Shown here one piece after another: positions 8,485 to 18,177 of a stretch of 64,000 nucleotides of DNA (position 1 is the first letter of the stretch; each line of letters starts with the position of its first letter). A program made the position numbers and the translations under genes. The notes beneath the pieces were generated by a model, which was given only the letters and a program-made list of their open reading frames with translations, was not told the DNA's origin and searched no databases. The stretch comes from Janthinobacterium sp. J1-1 (GTDB taxonomy: Bacteria; Pseudomonadota; Gammaproteobacteria; Burkholderiales; Burkholderiaceae_D): NCBI RefSeq assembly GCF_030944405.1, contig NZ_CP132339.1:1612001-1676000 (forward strand), given 5' to 3'.

Positions 8485-8949
8485 CTCGACCAGCACCAGT
8501 TCGCCGGCCTGCCAGGTGATGGGAGAAAACGGCGCCGATGGGGGCGGGCCCGCCTTGCGCGCCAGGGTCACGTGCGGCGTAAAACGGTCGTGCTCGAAGG
8601 CGGGCGCCAGGCCGGCGCAAGCGAGCTCTTGCATCAGCGCGGCGCGCAGCGCCAGCAGTGCCGGCGGCGTCTCGCGCAGCGCGGCCCAGCTCAGCTCGGC
8701 TTTGGGAAAATAACTGTAATGGTCGAAACACAAGGTCATGGCGCTGGCCGGTACCTCGTCGAGGATGCTTTGCAGCACCGGTAAATCGTGCGCTTCGCGC
8801 TGGCCCAGGAACGCCATGGTCAGGTGCAGCTTGTCGGCGTGCGAGGGCGTGCCGCCGGCGGCCGGCTGCAGCGCGGCGAAGGCGCCACGCGTGGCCGCAT
8901 CGGGCCACAGGCCATAAAACAGGCGTGGCTGTGGTGACAAGTTTTTCAT
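8431..8949 (-). CDS. thpR: RNA 2',3'-cyclic phosphodiesterase (ThpR/LigT)
   Basis: 172 residues with the two HxTx motifs of the 2H phosphoesterase superfamily: HLTMAFLG (about residue 41) and HVTLARKAG (about 126). RLFYGLWPD at the N-terminus and a 'CFDHYSYFPKAELSWAAL' block fit LigT/ThpR. The family hydrolyses RNA 2',3'-cyclic phosphates to 2'-phosphates. It overlaps tcdA tail-to-tail by 54 bases, so the 3' ends of the two genes are constrained together. Confidence 0.88.
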   Translation of the reverse strand: MKNLSPQPRLFYGLWPDAATRGAFAALQPAAGGTPSHADKLHLTMAFLGQREAHDLPVLQSILDEVPASAMTLCFDHYSYFPKAELSWAALRETPPALLALRAALMQELACAGLAPAFEHDRFTPHVTLARKAGPPPSAPFSPITWQAGELVLVESIKSSGDYHILASRRLG

Positions 8950-9047
8950 ATCGCTCCCATGGTTTGCTATTATTGTCGCGCATCCTGCCCATCAGCCATG
9001 GCAGGGTCTGACTGAAATCTCATTGAAACTCAAGGAAAGTAACCATC

Positions 9048-9512
9048 ATGACGCGTAGCTCCGTATTGTTTGCCCTGATCTGCTCCGTCGCCGCGTCGCT
9101 GGCGCAGGCGCAAGTCCCCGCTCCCGTACCGGCGTCGGCCGTATCGATGAGCCCAGGCCCTGCGGCCGACAAGCTGATCATTATCGACAACAAGGTTGGC
9201 GCCGGCAAGGAAGCAACGGCCGGCAATACCGTCAGCGTGCATTACACGGGCTGGCTCTACCGTCCGCTGGCGAAAAACTCGCGCGGCAAGCAGTTCGACA
9301 GCTCGGTCGGCCGTGGCCCGTTTGACTTCCCGCTGGGCAAGGGCATGGTCATCAAGGGCTGGGACCAGGGCGTGGCCGGCATGAAAGTGGGCGGCAAGCG
9401 CACCCTGATCATTCCTGGCGAGTTGGCTTACGGCCCGCGCGGCGCCGGCAATGGCGACATTCCACCGAACTCGGCATTGATCTTCGATGTCGAATTGCTT
9501 GATATTAAGTAA
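9048..9512 (+). CDS. FKBP-type peptidyl-prolyl cis-trans isomerase, exported
   Basis: 154 residues. A Sec signal peptide (about 1-22, ending in a QAQ cleavage region) is followed by a single FKBP domain with VSVHYTGWLYR, GRGPFDFPLGKGMVIKGWDQGV, GGKRTLIIPGELAYGPRGAG and IPPNSALIFDVELL, all standard FK506-binding and active-site segments. It should catalyse proline isomerisation in the periplasm. An AAGGAAAG ribosome site precedes the ATG. A 12-bp hairpin follows. Confidence 0.9.
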   Translation: MTRSSVLFALICSVAASLAQAQVPAPVPASAVSMSPGPAADKLIIIDNKVGAGKEATAGNTVSVHYTGWLYRPLAKNSRGKQFDSSVGRGPFDFPLGKGMVIKGWDQGVAGMKVGGKRTLIIPGELAYGPRGAGNGDIPPNSALIFDVELLDIK

Positions 9513-9520
9513 TTGATTAT

Positions 9521-9552
9521 TTGACAGCAACGCCCTCGCGCGTTGCTGTCAA
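9521..9552 (+). repeat. Perfect 12-bp hairpin between the FKBP gene and cysK
   Basis: TTGACAGCAACG pairs exactly with CGTTGCTGTCAA across an 8-base loop. It begins nine bases after the FKBP stop and 42 bases before the cysK start. No T-run follows, so it is either a weak terminator or an element in the cysK leader. Confidence 0.6.
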
Positions 9553-9594
9553 AGGCGGTAGACTGGGGCTTCCTGCAACCGTGGAGACTCCCCC

Positions 9595-10527
9595 ATGAAG
9601 ATCGCCAACGACGTCACCGAACTGATCGGCAATACACCGCTGGTGCGCATCAACCGCATCGCCGCCGGCAGTGTGGCCACCATCCTGGCCAAACTCGAAT
9701 TCTACAATCCCGCCCACAGCGTCAAGGACCGTATCGGCCTGGCCATGGTCGCGGCCGCCGAAAGCGCCGGCCTGATCCATCCCGACACCGTCATCGTCGA
9801 GCCCACCAGCGGCAATACCGGCATCGCGCTGGCGATGGTCTGCGCCGCGCGCGGCTACCGCTGCACCCTGGTCATGCCCGACACCATGAGCCGCGAACGG
9901 CGCATCCTGCTGCGTGCCTACGGCGCCGAACTGGTATTGACGCCAGGTAGCGAAGGCATGCTGGGCGCCATCCGCAAGGCCGAAGAACTGGTGGCCGCCG
10001 ATCCGCGCTATCTGATGCTGCAGCAATTCAATAACCCCGCCAATCCCGCCATCCACCGCCAGACCACGGCCGAGGAAATCTGGCGCGATACCGATGGCCA
10101 GGTCGATATCGTCATCGCCGGCGTCGGCACCGGCGGCACGATTACCGGCATTGGTGAAGTGCTGAAGGAACGCAAGCCTGGCGTGCAGATCATCGCGGTG
10201 GAGCCGGAAGCGTCACCGATGCTGTCGAAAGGCACCAAGGGACCGCACCCGATCCAGGGCATCGGCGCCGGCTTTGTGCCGCAGATACTGAATACCGCCA
10301 TCTATGACGAAGTCATCTGCGTCAAGAACGACGATGCGTTCGCCACCGCGCGCCTGGCCGCCAGCGATGAAGGCTTGCTGGTCGGTATCTCGTCGGGCGC
10401 CGCCCTGTGGGCCGCCTTGCAGGTTGCGCAGCGCCCGGAAAACGCCGACAAGACCATCGTCACCATCATCCCGTCGTTCGGCGAGCGCTATCTGAGCACG
10501 GCACTGTATGCGGGGCTGGGCGACTAA
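9595..10527 (+). CDS. cysK: Cysteine synthase (O-acetylserine sulfhydrylase), CysK type
   Basis: 310 residues of fold-type II PLP enzyme. Lys44 in HSVKDRIG should form the Schiff base; [11 protein letters not shown] (about 70-80) is the substrate loop; [15 protein letters not shown] binds the PLP phosphate; [12 protein letters not shown] is near the end. It makes cysteine from O-acetylserine and sulfide. The [15 protein letters not shown] segment and overall length fit CysK better than CysM. Its stop shares CTAA with the convergent GDSL hydrolase stop. Confidence 0.9.
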   Translation: MKIANDVTELIGNTPLVRINRIAAGSVATILAKLEFYNPAHSVKDRIGLAMVAAAESAGLIHPDTVIVEPTSGNTGIALAMVCAARGYRCTLVMPDTMSRERRILLRAYGAELVLTPGSEGMLGAIRKAEELVAADPRYLMLQQFNNPANPAIHRQTTAEEIWRDTDGQVDIVIAGVGTGGTITGIGEVLKERKPGVQIIAVEPEASPMLSKGTKGPHPIQGIGAGFVPQILNTAIYDEVICVKNDDAFATARLAASDEGLLVGISSGAALWAALQVAQRPENADKTIVTIIPSFGERYLSTALYAGLGD

Positions 10528-11762
10528 GGCTCAGCTATCAACACGCGCAGGTCGACCGCCTCGGCCAGCGCGCGGTTGCCGGCGTCGCCCGGGTGCAGAT
10601 GGTCGCCCGAGTCGTACACCGGCAGCAGCCGACGCGGATGCGCCGGGTCGCGCAGCAGCGCGTCGCCATCGAGCACGGCGTCAAAGCTGGCGTTGCCGCG
10701 TATCCACGCATTGAGCCGCTGGCGCAGCGCTTCTTTTTCTGGTTGGTAATAATCGGCCAGCGGCGTGCCGGGCAGGGCGCCTTCGAAGGGCGTCAAGGTC
10801 GCGACGATCACGCGCACGCCACGGCTGCGCGCCTGCGCGGTCAACTGGCGGTAGCCTGCCGTCAATGCTTCCAGCGTCGGCCGCCGGCCATGCGGATCGA
10901 AGGCCGTGCCGGGCCAGCTGATGTCATTGATACCCAGAGCAACAATCACCGTGCGCACGCCGGGCTGGCCCAGCACATCGCGTTCAAGCCGCGCCAGCGC
11001 ATTGCTGCCCATGCCGTCGGCCAGCAGGCGCGCACCGGAGATACCGGCATTGATGACCGCTACGCCATGCGGCGCCAGCCGTTCGGCCAGCACGTCGGGC
11101 CAGCGCGTATCGCGCCCCAGGCTGGCGCCGGCGCCATCGGTGATCGAGTCGCCGAGCACCGCCACCGCCTGCGTGGCCGCAGTGGCCTCCACCTGTATGC
11201 TGCTCAGCAACAGGCGCGCCGTGGTGGTGATGGACCGTGTTACATCGATCTTGCCGGCGCCACTTTGGTCGCCCGGCGCGATCCAGGCCGTCTCGCGGCC
11301 ATCCCAGTGAAAGGTGGTGATCGCCGTGTCCTGCGGCAGATGGATGCTGACCGCCAGGCGCGCCAGGTCGGGCACGCCGAGCGTGACCGGGTCGCTGAGC
11401 AGCGGCGCACCGGGGGCGATGGTGGCGCCACTGTGCCCGCCAAAGGTGACGGCGCGCAAGCTGCCCGGCACGATGGCGTATCCTTCCGCCGCCAGCGCCA
11501 GGGTGGCCGCGCCTATCGTCAACGGCGTGGCGCCATAGGCGTTCGACAGCACGATGCGTACGCGCTGGCCGCCCACGCTGACGCGCGCCACCTGGCGCAC
11601 GGTCTGGTCGTGCAGGCGGGCCGGTACATTGGCAGGCAGGATGAAGTCGTTGCTCCAGACGGCTTGCGGGCTGGCGCTCCAGCTGGCCAGCCAGGCGGTG
11701 TCGGCGCCGGCAGCGGGGGCGGTGGCCAGCAGCAGGGCGGAAAGGGCGGCGTACAGTGTCAT
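10524..11762 (-). CDS. Exported SGNH/GDSL hydrolase
   Basis: 412 residues. Signal peptide at 1-20, then an N-terminal beta-rich region (about 25-190; [31 protein letters not shown]), then the SGNH domain: [40 protein letters not shown] and [19 protein letters not shown]. This two-part form is common among secreted GDSL hydrolases acting on plant or polysaccharide esters; the substrate here is not known. It is transcribed divergently from a LysR gene 97 bases away, its probable regulator. Confidence 0.85.
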   Translation of the reverse strand: MTLYAALSALLLATAPAAGADTAWLASWSASPQAVWSNDFILPANVPARLHDQTVRQVARVSVGGQRVRIVLSNAYGATPLTIGAATLALAAEGYAIVPGSLRAVTFGGHSGATIAPGAPLLSDPVTLGVPDLARLAVSIHLPQDTAITTFHWDGRETAWIAPGDQSGAGKIDVTRSITTTARLLLSSIQVEATAATQAVAVLGDSITDGAGASLGRDTRWPDVLAERLAPHGVAVINAGISGARLLADGMGSNALARLERDVLGQPGVRTVIVALGINDISWPGTAFDPHGRRPTLEALTAGYRQLTAQARSRGVRVIVATLTPFEGALPGTPLADYYQPEKEALRQRLNAWIRGNASFDAVLDGDALLRDPAHPRRLLPVYDSGDHLHPGDAGNRALAEAVDLRVLIAEP

Positions 11763-11859
11763 GGTGGAAGGCTACCTTGATGGAAAGACTCGATGATGGC
11801 CTCACTTCCATTCATGCACTAGACTATGTGAACGAAGAACATTTATGAGTTGAATTCAC

Positions 11860-12771
11860 ATGGGAAGACTCGATGTCAACCGTTCGGGCGAGCTGGAAGT
11901 ATTCGTGCGCGTGATCGAACTGGGCGGTTTCTCGGCGGCCGCGCGCGCCTGCGGCATGACGCCGTCGGCCGTCAGCAAACTGGTGTCGCGCCTGGAGCAG
12001 CGCCTGGGCGCGCGCTTGCTGAACCGTTCCACGCGCCAGCTGCAGCTGACGGCCGAAGGCTGCGGCCTGTATGAGCGGGGCGTGCGGGTGCTGGCGGCGC
12101 TGGACGAGGCCGAGCGCTGCGCCGGCGTGCAGGACACGCCGCGCGGCCGCGTGCGCATCAATGCCAATGTGCCGTTCGGCCACCATTTTTTGCTGCCGCT
12201 GGCGCCGGCGTTTCTGGCGCGCTATCCTGGCGTGACGCTCGACATCGTGCTGACCGATGCCGTGGTCGATATCCTCGAGCAACGCACCGACGTGGCCGTG
12301 CGCGCCGGCCCCCTGAAAAGCTCGAACCTGATGGCGCGCAAGCTGGGCCAGACGCCGATGGTGATCGTCGCCTCGCCCGCCTACCTGGCGCGCTGCGGCA
12401 TGCCGGCCACGCCAGGCGAGCTGGCCGGTCATAACCTGCTCGACGCCAATTACGCGCGCACCAATACCGGCTGGCCGTTGCGCCACGACGGCGGCGAATT
12501 CATCGTGCCGGTGCTGGGCAATGTGCAGGCCAGCGATGGCGAGGCCTTGCGCCAGCTGGCGCTGGCCGGCGTCGGCCTGGCGCGCCTGGCGGCCTTCCAG
12601 GTGCGCGACGACCTGGCCGCCGGCCGCCTGCGGGCGGTGCTGGAAGCGTGCAATCCCGGTGACAGCGAAGAAGTGCACGCCGTGTATGTGGGGCAAGGCG
12701 GCCATGTGCCGCTGCGCGTGCGCGCCGTGCTTGATTTCCTGGCCGAGAATGTCAGCTTGTCGCCCAGATAG
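11860..12771 (+). CDS. LysR-family transcriptional regulator
   Basis: 303 residues. Winged helix-turn-helix in the first 65 residues (ELGGFSAAARACGMTPSAVSKLVSRLEQRLGARLLNRSTRQ), then a substrate-binding domain beginning near residue 90 (GRVRINANVPFGHHFLLPLAPAFLARYPGVTLDIVL). Several features place it in the CrgA/DsdC-like branch seen across betaproteobacteria. The divergent GDSL hydrolase gene shares its promoter region, so it is the obvious target. Confidence 0.88.
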   Translation: MGRLDVNRSGELEVFVRVIELGGFSAAARACGMTPSAVSKLVSRLEQRLGARLLNRSTRQLQLTAEGCGLYERGVRVLAALDEAERCAGVQDTPRGRVRINANVPFGHHFLLPLAPAFLARYPGVTLDIVLTDAVVDILEQRTDVAVRAGPLKSSNLMARKLGQTPMVIVASPAYLARCGMPATPGELAGHNLLDANYARTNTGWPLRHDGGEFIVPVLGNVQASDGEALRQLALAGVGLARLAAFQVRDDLAAGRLRAVLEACNPGDSEEVHAVYVGQGGHVPLRVRAVLDFLAENVSLSPR

Positions 12772-12851
12772 CCGCCAGTTGCGTGTTGCTGCGCAGTACA
12801 ATACGGCACAGGCCGCATTGGTGCGGCCCGTCACCTGTCTTGAATGGAAAT

Positions 12852-13253
12852 ATGTTCCTGGTAAAACCTGAACGCCGCCGCCTGTTGCAGCTTGCTGCCA
12901 CCGTGGTGGTCATTGCGCTGGGCCTGGCCTCGCGCGCCTTTCCCCAATCGCTGCCCGACGCGCTCGGCAAGTATCCGGGCGACGCCCTGTGGGCCATGAT
13001 GATCGTGTTTGGTCTGGGCATCGTTGCCACCCGCATACGTACCTGGCAGCTGGCGCTGTGGGCCTTGCTGGTCTGCTTTGCGGTCGAGTTCAGCCAGCTC
13101 TACCAGGCGCCATGGATCGTCGAGCTGCGCAGCCACACCCTGGGCCACCTGGTGCTCGGTTCCTTCTTCGGCTGGGCTGACCTGATCGCCTACACGGCCG
13201 GGGTGGCCGTGGCGGCGATCGTCGATAACGTCGCTTTGTTCAAGCGACGCTAA
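12852..13253 (+). CDS. DUF2809 integral membrane protein
   Basis: 133 residues, four predicted membrane segments: LLQLAATVVVIALGLASRA, ALWAMMIVFGLGIVATRI, WQLALWALLVCFAVEFSQL and LIAYTAGVAVAAIVDNVALF. The FSQLYQAPWI and TLGHLVLGSFFGWADLIAY motifs are typical of DUF2809. Function unknown. An upstream in-frame start at 12783 is possible but would add a region with no conserved character. Confidence 0.7.
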   Translation: MFLVKPERRRLLQLAATVVVIALGLASRAFPQSLPDALGKYPGDALWAMMIVFGLGIVATRIRTWQLALWALLVCFAVEFSQLYQAPWIVELRSHTLGHLVLGSFFGWADLIAYTAGVAVAAIVDNVALFKRR

Positions 13254-13256
13254 GCC

Positions 13257-16082
13257 TTATTTGACGTTCCCTTCCGCGTCGCGCACTTCCACCGGCGCCA
13301 GTTTCAGCTTGGACAGTTGCGGCGCTATTTTTGTTTGGTCGCCCACGCCGATCACGATCAGCTTTTCAGGCTGCAGGTATTTCCTTGCCACCTGCTGCAC
13401 CTGCTTGTCCGTCACGCTGGCAAAGCGCTGCGGCAGCAGGGTGTAGTAGTCCAGTCCCAGGTTGTAGACATAGGTGTTGGCCATGCTGGCGCTGACGCTG
13501 GCGTTGGTGTCGAACTGGCCCGGCAGGGACAGCACCTGCGAATTGCGCGCGTTCGACAGCTCCTTGGCGGACAAGGGCTTGGCGATCATGGCGCGCAATT
13601 CCTTCACCGTCTCCGACACGGCCGCGCCCGTCACGTCGGTGCGCACGCTGGCGGCGATCGCGAACGGGCCGGGCAGGCTGCGGTACTGGAACTGTGAGCG
13701 CACGCCGTAGGTGTATCCCTTTTCTTCACGCAAGTTCGTGTTCAGGCGGCTGGTGAACAAGCCGCCCAGGGCCGCGTTCATCACTTGCAGCGGTGCGTAG
13801 TCGGGCGTCTTGCGGTCGACCGCGATGTTCGACAGGCGCAGCGCCGTCTGCGGCGCGCCCGGCTTGTCGACCAGGATCAGCCTGGCCTTGCTGGTGACAG
13901 GCTGGGCCGCCACCGATGGCGCCACTTCGCCGGCTTTCCAGGCGCCGAACCTGGCTTCGGCCAGCGCTTTCAGTTCGCTTTCCGTGATATCGCCCGAGAC
14001 GATCAGCGCCGCATTGTTCGGTACATAATGCTGCTGCCAGAAACGCTGCAGGTCGGCGCGGGTGGTGGCTTTCAGGGCCGCTTCCGTGCCCAGCTGGATA
14101 TAGCCGTACGGGTGCTTCGGACCGTACAGGGCGGCCGCCTCCACGCGGGCGGCGACAAAGCCGGCGTTTTCGCGCTGCTGCGCCAGGTTGCCGATGCGGC
14201 TGGCGCGCTGGCGTTCCACTTCCTCTTGCGGGAACTGCGGGTGCTGCACCACGTCGGCCAGCAGGTCCAGCGCCTGCGGGAAGGTGCTTTTCAAGGACGT
14301 CATCTGCGCGAACGAACTGTCGGCGCCGGAACCGGTGCCGAGGAAGGCGCCCAGTTGCGCCACTTCATCGGCGATCTGCGGCGCGCTGCGGGTGGCCGTG
14401 CCTTCCTGCAGCAACTGCGCCGTAAAGCTCGACAGGCCGGGCTGGGCCAGCGGATTGGCGCCCGAGCCGCTTTTCACCACCAGCTGGCTGGCGACCAGCG
14501 GCACCGCCGGGTTGTAGTTGTGGATCACGGTCAGGCCGTTGGCCAGGGTGAACGATTTGCCTTGCGGCAGCTTGATCGCCGGTGCCGGACCGGCGCCCGG
14601 TACCTTGTTGCGCCATGGCTCGTCGGCATTGATGGCCGTGCCGGGCTGGGCCTTGACCTTGCCCGCTGCGGGTGTCGCCACTTCCGGTCCCAGGTCGGGC
14701 TTGCCGGGCACGCCATACACCACCACGCGCGCCTGGGTTTTCAGGTAGGTGTCGACCGCGCGCTGCACGCCGGCCACCGTCACTTGCCGGTAGCGTTCGA
14801 TATCTTTCGCCAGGTAGCCGGGGTCGCCCGTGTACTGGTTGTATTCGTTGAGCAGGTTGGCCACGCCGCGGCCGCCCACTTTTTCCACCTGGCTCAGCAT
14901 GATGGTCTCGATGCCGTTGCGGGCGCGCTCGATTTCCTTCTCGGTCGGACCTTCCGCGCGCAGCTTTTCCAGTTCCGCGTTCAGCGCCTGCTCGATTTCC
15001 TCCGGCTTGTGGCCGGGGCGGGCGGTGGCGTCGATGGTAAACATCGAGGTCAACGCGGCCGAACCCTGGTCGGCGCCCACGTCCTGGGCGATCTGCTTGT
15101 CATATACCAGCGATTTATACAGGCGGCTCGATTTGCCGCCGGCCAGGATCTGCGCGGCAATCTTCAGTTCCGCATCGTCTTTCGTGTAAGCCGAAGGCGT
15201 CAGCCAGCCGAAATAGACGCGTGGCAATTCGACCCGGTCCTGCACCACCACCCGGCGCTCTTCTGTAATCGCCGGCGTGACCACGTTCGGTTTTTCCACC
15301 GCCGGGCCGCTCTTGAAGCTGCCGAAGTATTTGTTGACCAGCTCCTTCGTTTTCGCCTTGTCGATATCGCCGGCGATCACCAGGCTGGCGTTGTTCGGGC
15401 CATAGTATTTGGTAAAGAATTCCTTGATGTCGTCCAGCTTGGCGTTCTGGATGTCGGCGTGCGAGCCGATCACGCTGGCGTAGTACGGGTGGTTCTTTGG
15501 AAACAGCTGGTGGAACAGCGCTTCCTGCACGATGCCGTACGGGGCGTTTTCCACGCTCTGGCGGCGCTCGTTGCGCACTACGTCCTGCTGGTTGGTCAGC
15601 GCCGTCTGGTCCAGCACGTCGAGCAGGTAGCCCATGCGGTCGGAATGGGTCCACAGCGCCAGTTCCAGCTGGTTCGACGGTACCGTGTCGAAATAATTGG
15701 TGCGGTCGAAATCGGTGCTGCCGTTCGAATCGGTGGCGCCCGCGCCTTCGAGCAGCTGGTCGGCCAGGCCGCGCGGCACGTGCTTGGTGGCGGCGAACAT
15801 CATGTGTTCGAACAAATGGGCAAAACCGGTCAGGCCCGGCGCTTCATTGGCCGGTCCCACGTGGTACCAGATATTGACGGCGGTGACGGGCAATTTATGG
15901 TCTTCGACCAGGATCACTTCCAGGCCGTTGGGCAGCGTGTATTTTTCGTAGGCAATGTTCGGCACGGCGGTGGCGCCGGTGGGCGCGGCCACGGCGGCTT
16001 CGGCCGCGTGGCCGAGCGATAGCGGGGCGCCGTACAGCGACAGCATCAGGGCGGGTATGGCCAGCAGTTTGATCGGTTTCAT
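13257..16082 (-). CDS. M16-family zinc metallopeptidase with two M16 domains, exported
   Basis: About 941 residues. A signal peptide (1-28) precedes two tandem M16 halves. The N-terminal half carries the inverted zinc motif HLFEH near residue 88 (GFAHLFEHMMFAATKHVPRG) with downstream glutamates in VRNERRQSVENAPYG; the C-terminal half (from about 490, LANGLTVIHNYNPAVPLVASQLVVK) lacks HxxEH, as usual for the inactive partner. These periplasmic enzymes degrade peptides within a clam-shell chamber. The open frame continues further upstream, but the ATG at 16082 gives the only credible signal peptide. Confidence 0.9.
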   Translation of the reverse strand: MKPIKLLAIPALMLSLYGAPLSLGHAAEAAVAAPTGATAVPNIAYEKYTLPNGLEVILVEDHKLPVTAVNIWYHVGPANEAPGLTGFAHLFEHMMFAATKHVPRGLADQLLEGAGATDSNGSTDFDRTNYFDTVPSNQLELALWTHSDRMGYLLDVLDQTALTNQQDVVRNERRQSVENAPYGIVQEALFHQLFPKNHPYYASVIGSHADIQNAKLDDIKEFFTKYYGPNNASLVIAGDIDKAKTKELVNKYFGSFKSGPAVEKPNVVTPAITEERRVVVQDRVELPRVYFGWLTPSAYTKDDAELKIAAQILAGGKSSRLYKSLVYDKQIAQDVGADQGSAALTSMFTIDATARPGHKPEEIEQALNAELEKLRAEGPTEKEIERARNGIETIMLSQVEKVGGRGVANLLNEYNQYTGDPGYLAKDIERYRQVTVAGVQRAVDTYLKTQARVVVYGVPGKPDLGPEVATPAAGKVKAQPGTAINADEPWRNKVPGAGPAPAIKLPQGKSFTLANGLTVIHNYNPAVPLVASQLVVKSGSGANPLAQPGLSSFTAQLLQEGTATRSAPQIADEVAQLGAFLGTGSGADSSFAQMTSLKSTFPQALDLLADVVQHPQFPQEEVERQRASRIGNLAQQRENAGFVAARVEAAALYGPKHPYGYIQLGTEAALKATTRADLQRFWQQHYVPNNAALIVSGDITESELKALAEARFGAWKAGEVAPSVAAQPVTSKARLILVDKPGAPQTALRLSNIAVDRKTPDYAPLQVMNAALGGLFTSRLNTNLREEKGYTYGVRSQFQYRSLPGPFAIAASVRTDVTGAAVSETVKELRAMIAKPLSAKELSNARNSQVLSLPGQFDTNASVSASMANTYVYNLGLDYYTLLPQRFASVTDKQVQQVARKYLQPEKLIVIGVGDQTKIAPQLSKLKLAPVEVRDAEGNVK

Positions 16083-16119
16083 GCGTGCTTCCAGTTGAGG
16101 GTTGTAAGGAATTGTCGGG

Positions 16120-16479
16120 TCAGCGCCACAGCAGCGCGGCACCACCGAGCACCAGCAGCGACGAGGCCAGCGAGACGATGGCGGCCGCGCCCAGCAGGCG
16201 CCATTCGCGCGGCGTCCATCCGCTGGCATGGGGCGCCGGCGCCGGCGCCGGTGCTGCTGGTATCGCAGGCTTGACCAGCGGCGGCAGGCCGCCCGCCGCA
16301 CAGGCCTGCGCCGCCAGCGCGTCGGTGGCGGCATTGAGTATCGCCAGCTGGCGTTCGATGGTCTCGGCCAGCACCGCTTCGTTCAGTGCGACCAGGGCGA
16401 AAATCGGGTCGTCGGTATCGATCTTGATGCCGGTCTTGTCGAACACATGGCTGCGCAGTTTGTGTTGGTCCACTACCAT
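16120..16479 (-). CDS. TraM-like conjugal transfer protein (orphan)
   Basis: 119 residues: a soluble N-terminal part (HVFDKTGIKIDTDDPIFALVALNEAVL, predicted helical), a Pro/Ala-rich hinge (about 75-90) and a C-terminal membrane helix (GAAAIVSLASSLLVLGGAAL). The TGIKID-DDPIFALVALNEAV block resembles TraM encoded next to TraL in IncP-type plasmids. It overlaps the upstream TraL-like gene by seven bases, so the pair is coupled. No other transfer genes are nearby, so its role on this chromosome is unclear. The larger open frame upstream is a shadow of the TraL gene. Confidence 0.6.
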   Translation of the reverse strand: MVVDQHKLRSHVFDKTGIKIDTDDPIFALVALNEAVLAETIERQLAILNAATDALAAQACAAGGLPPLVKPAIPAAPAPAPAPHASGWTPREWRLLGAAAIVSLASSLLVLGGAALLWR

Positions 16480-17201
16480 TGCACCTTGTCGAGTTGTTCG
16501 AAAATATCGCGGTAGACCACCTTGATGCGCTGTTTTTCCATGATGTTGAACTTGTCGTTCTGCAGCACTTCCTGCATCGTCAGGCGCGCCGTGTTCATCT
16601 TTTTCACGTCGGCGCCAAAGGTGTCCGGATTGCGTTGCGACAAGGTGATACTGCCTTTGACACGCGCGCGATGGTCGGCATACGACTGCGATTCCATGAA
16701 CTGCTTGCCCGACGCCGATTGCAGCAGGCCGAAGTGTTCGTTCTGCCACAGCACCAGCGGCACCTTGGTCGACTGGGCCGTGGCGACAAAGCCGGTGGCC
16801 GTGTCGTGCAGGGTGTCGCCGCCGCCGACGATGGTGTGGATATACACCTTGCGGCCCGACTCTTCCAGCAGTGCGAAGCAGTCGTTTTCCAGCAGGTAGC
16901 CCATCAGCGGCGAAAAGGTATTGGCGCCGTTGTCGACCACGCAGTTGCCGTCGGCTTCCAGGATGTCGATCATCAGCGCGTCAAAACGCTTCGGATCGAT
17001 CATGCGTCCTTCCGTCATCACCGGCACATGCTTGACGTTCATCGCCTTGTAGCGCGAAAAGGTGGCGTTTTCCTGGTCGGTGTCATAGCAGCGCAGCGGG
17101 GTGTCGTCCTTGCCGCCCATCCATTGCGCCAGCAGGGTCGACACCAGCGTCTTGCCGATGCCGCCTTTGCCCTGCAGGATGAAATGTACCGTGTTTTGCA
17201 T
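16473..17201 (-). CDS. TraL/ParA-like P-loop ATPase (orphan)
   Basis: 242 residues, the length of plasmid TraL. A deviant Walker A, GKGGIGKT (residues 11-18), is of the ParA/MinD/SIMIBI type; YDTDQENATFSRYKAM, DALMIDILEADGNCVVDNGA and VPLVLWQNEHFG follow. Homologues in IncP-like transfer regions are paired with TraM. Codon use looks like the host, suggesting long residence. The ATG at 17201 has GGAG upstream and gives the natural family N-terminus. Confidence 0.68.
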   Translation of the reverse strand: MQNTVHFILQGKGGIGKTLVSTLLAQWMGGKDDTPLRCYDTDQENATFSRYKAMNVKHVPVMTEGRMIDPKRFDALMIDILEADGNCVVDNGANTFSPLMGYLLENDCFALLEESGRKVYIHTIVGGGDTLHDTATGFVATAQSTKVPLVLWQNEHFGLLQSASGKQFMESQSYADHRARVKGSITLSQRNPDTFGADVKKMNTARLTMQEVLQNDKFNIMEKQRIKVVYRDIFEQLDKVQW

Positions 17202-17244
17202 TGCGACTACTCCAGGTGATTTGGGTCTGTAATAAGTGAAAAGA

Positions 17245-18177
17245 TCAATGGCAGGGCGCCGCGCCGCTGTCGGGCGCCGGCCGGGCGACTGTGCCGTCGT
17301 CCGGCACGGCCAGGTATTGCCAGCTGTAGCCGGCCTCGTGCAGGCGCAGCCTGAGCACGCCATGGCTGCTGTTGTCGCGCACTTCGCTGTGCGGCATGAA
17401 ATAAAAGAAGGGCGTCAGAAAGGCGCCGCCGGTGCCGATCACGAACTGGCGCAGGCCGCGTGCCTGGTCGACGTTGCCGCTGGCGTCCTGCGGCGCGAAG
17501 CGCTCGTAATCGTGGTCGTGGCCCGACAGCACCAGTTCGGCGCCCGCCTCGTGCAGCGCCTGCCAGGCCGGTTGCATGGTCTTGGGCGCGCGGTGGCCGC
17601 CCGAGCTGTACAAAGGCGCATGCCAGTAGGCCAGGGTGCAGCGCGTGGGGTGGCGGGCCAAGTCGTCCTTCAGCCAGGCCAGCTGCTCGTCCAGCCGCGC
17701 GGCCGGCAAATGGCTGTTGAGCGAGATCACATGCCAGCTGCCCAATTGAAAACTGTAATAGTCGGGCCGGCCGAAATAGTCGAAGTAGCCGCTGGCCGCC
17801 TTCGAGCCATAGTACTCATGGTTGCCCGGCGTGGGGTAGGTACGTTCCTTGAAGCGGCCCCAGGTAGGGGCATAGCAATCGCGAAATTCCGCCGCCAGGC
17901 CCACCGGATAGGTATGGTCGCCCAGGCTCAGCACGGCTGCTTCCGGCTTGCCGGCCAGTTCACCGGCGATCAGTTCGGCCGTCAGCGCCGCGCCCGTGTA
18001 TTGCCAGCCGCGCTGGCGGCAATCGGCGATATCGCCTGCCGCATAGACGGTGTAGGCCGGGCCGGCCAGGTAGGCGGGCGCCGTGGCGGGGGCGGACGGC
18101 GCGCCGGCACAGCCCCATAACAGCAGCAAGGGCAGGCAGGCGGTAAACGGGCAGGACAGCGGGGAAGACAGGGTCAT
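17245..18177 (-). CDS. Metallophosphoesterase lipoprotein (calcineurin-like/acid phosphatase)
   Basis: About 310 residues. Lipobox LWGC in the signal region suggests a membrane-anchored lipoprotein. Metal-binding motifs appear in order: AAGDIADC, LGDHTYPVG, GNHEYYG, AYWHAPLYSSGGH and SGHDHDYERF, the five blocks of the calcineurin-like phosphoesterase fold. It probably hydrolyses phosphate esters outside the cytoplasm. The ATG at 18177 is chosen because it gives the short lipoprotein signal; the open frame extends to 18309. Confidence 0.84.
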   Translation of the reverse strand: MTLSSPLSCPFTACLPLLLLWGCAGAPSAPATAPAYLAGPAYTVYAAGDIADCRQRGWQYTGAALTAELIAGELAGKPEAAVLSLGDHTYPVGLAAEFRDCYAPTWGRFKERTYPTPGNHEYYGSKAASGYFDYFGRPDYYSFQLGSWHVISLNSHLPAARLDEQLAWLKDDLARHPTRCTLAYWHAPLYSSGGHRAPKTMQPAWQALHEAGAELVLSGHDHDYERFAPQDASGNVDQARGLRQFVIGTGGAFLTPFFYFMPHSEVRDNSSHGVLRLRLHEAGYSWQYLAVPDDGTVARPAPDSGAAPCH

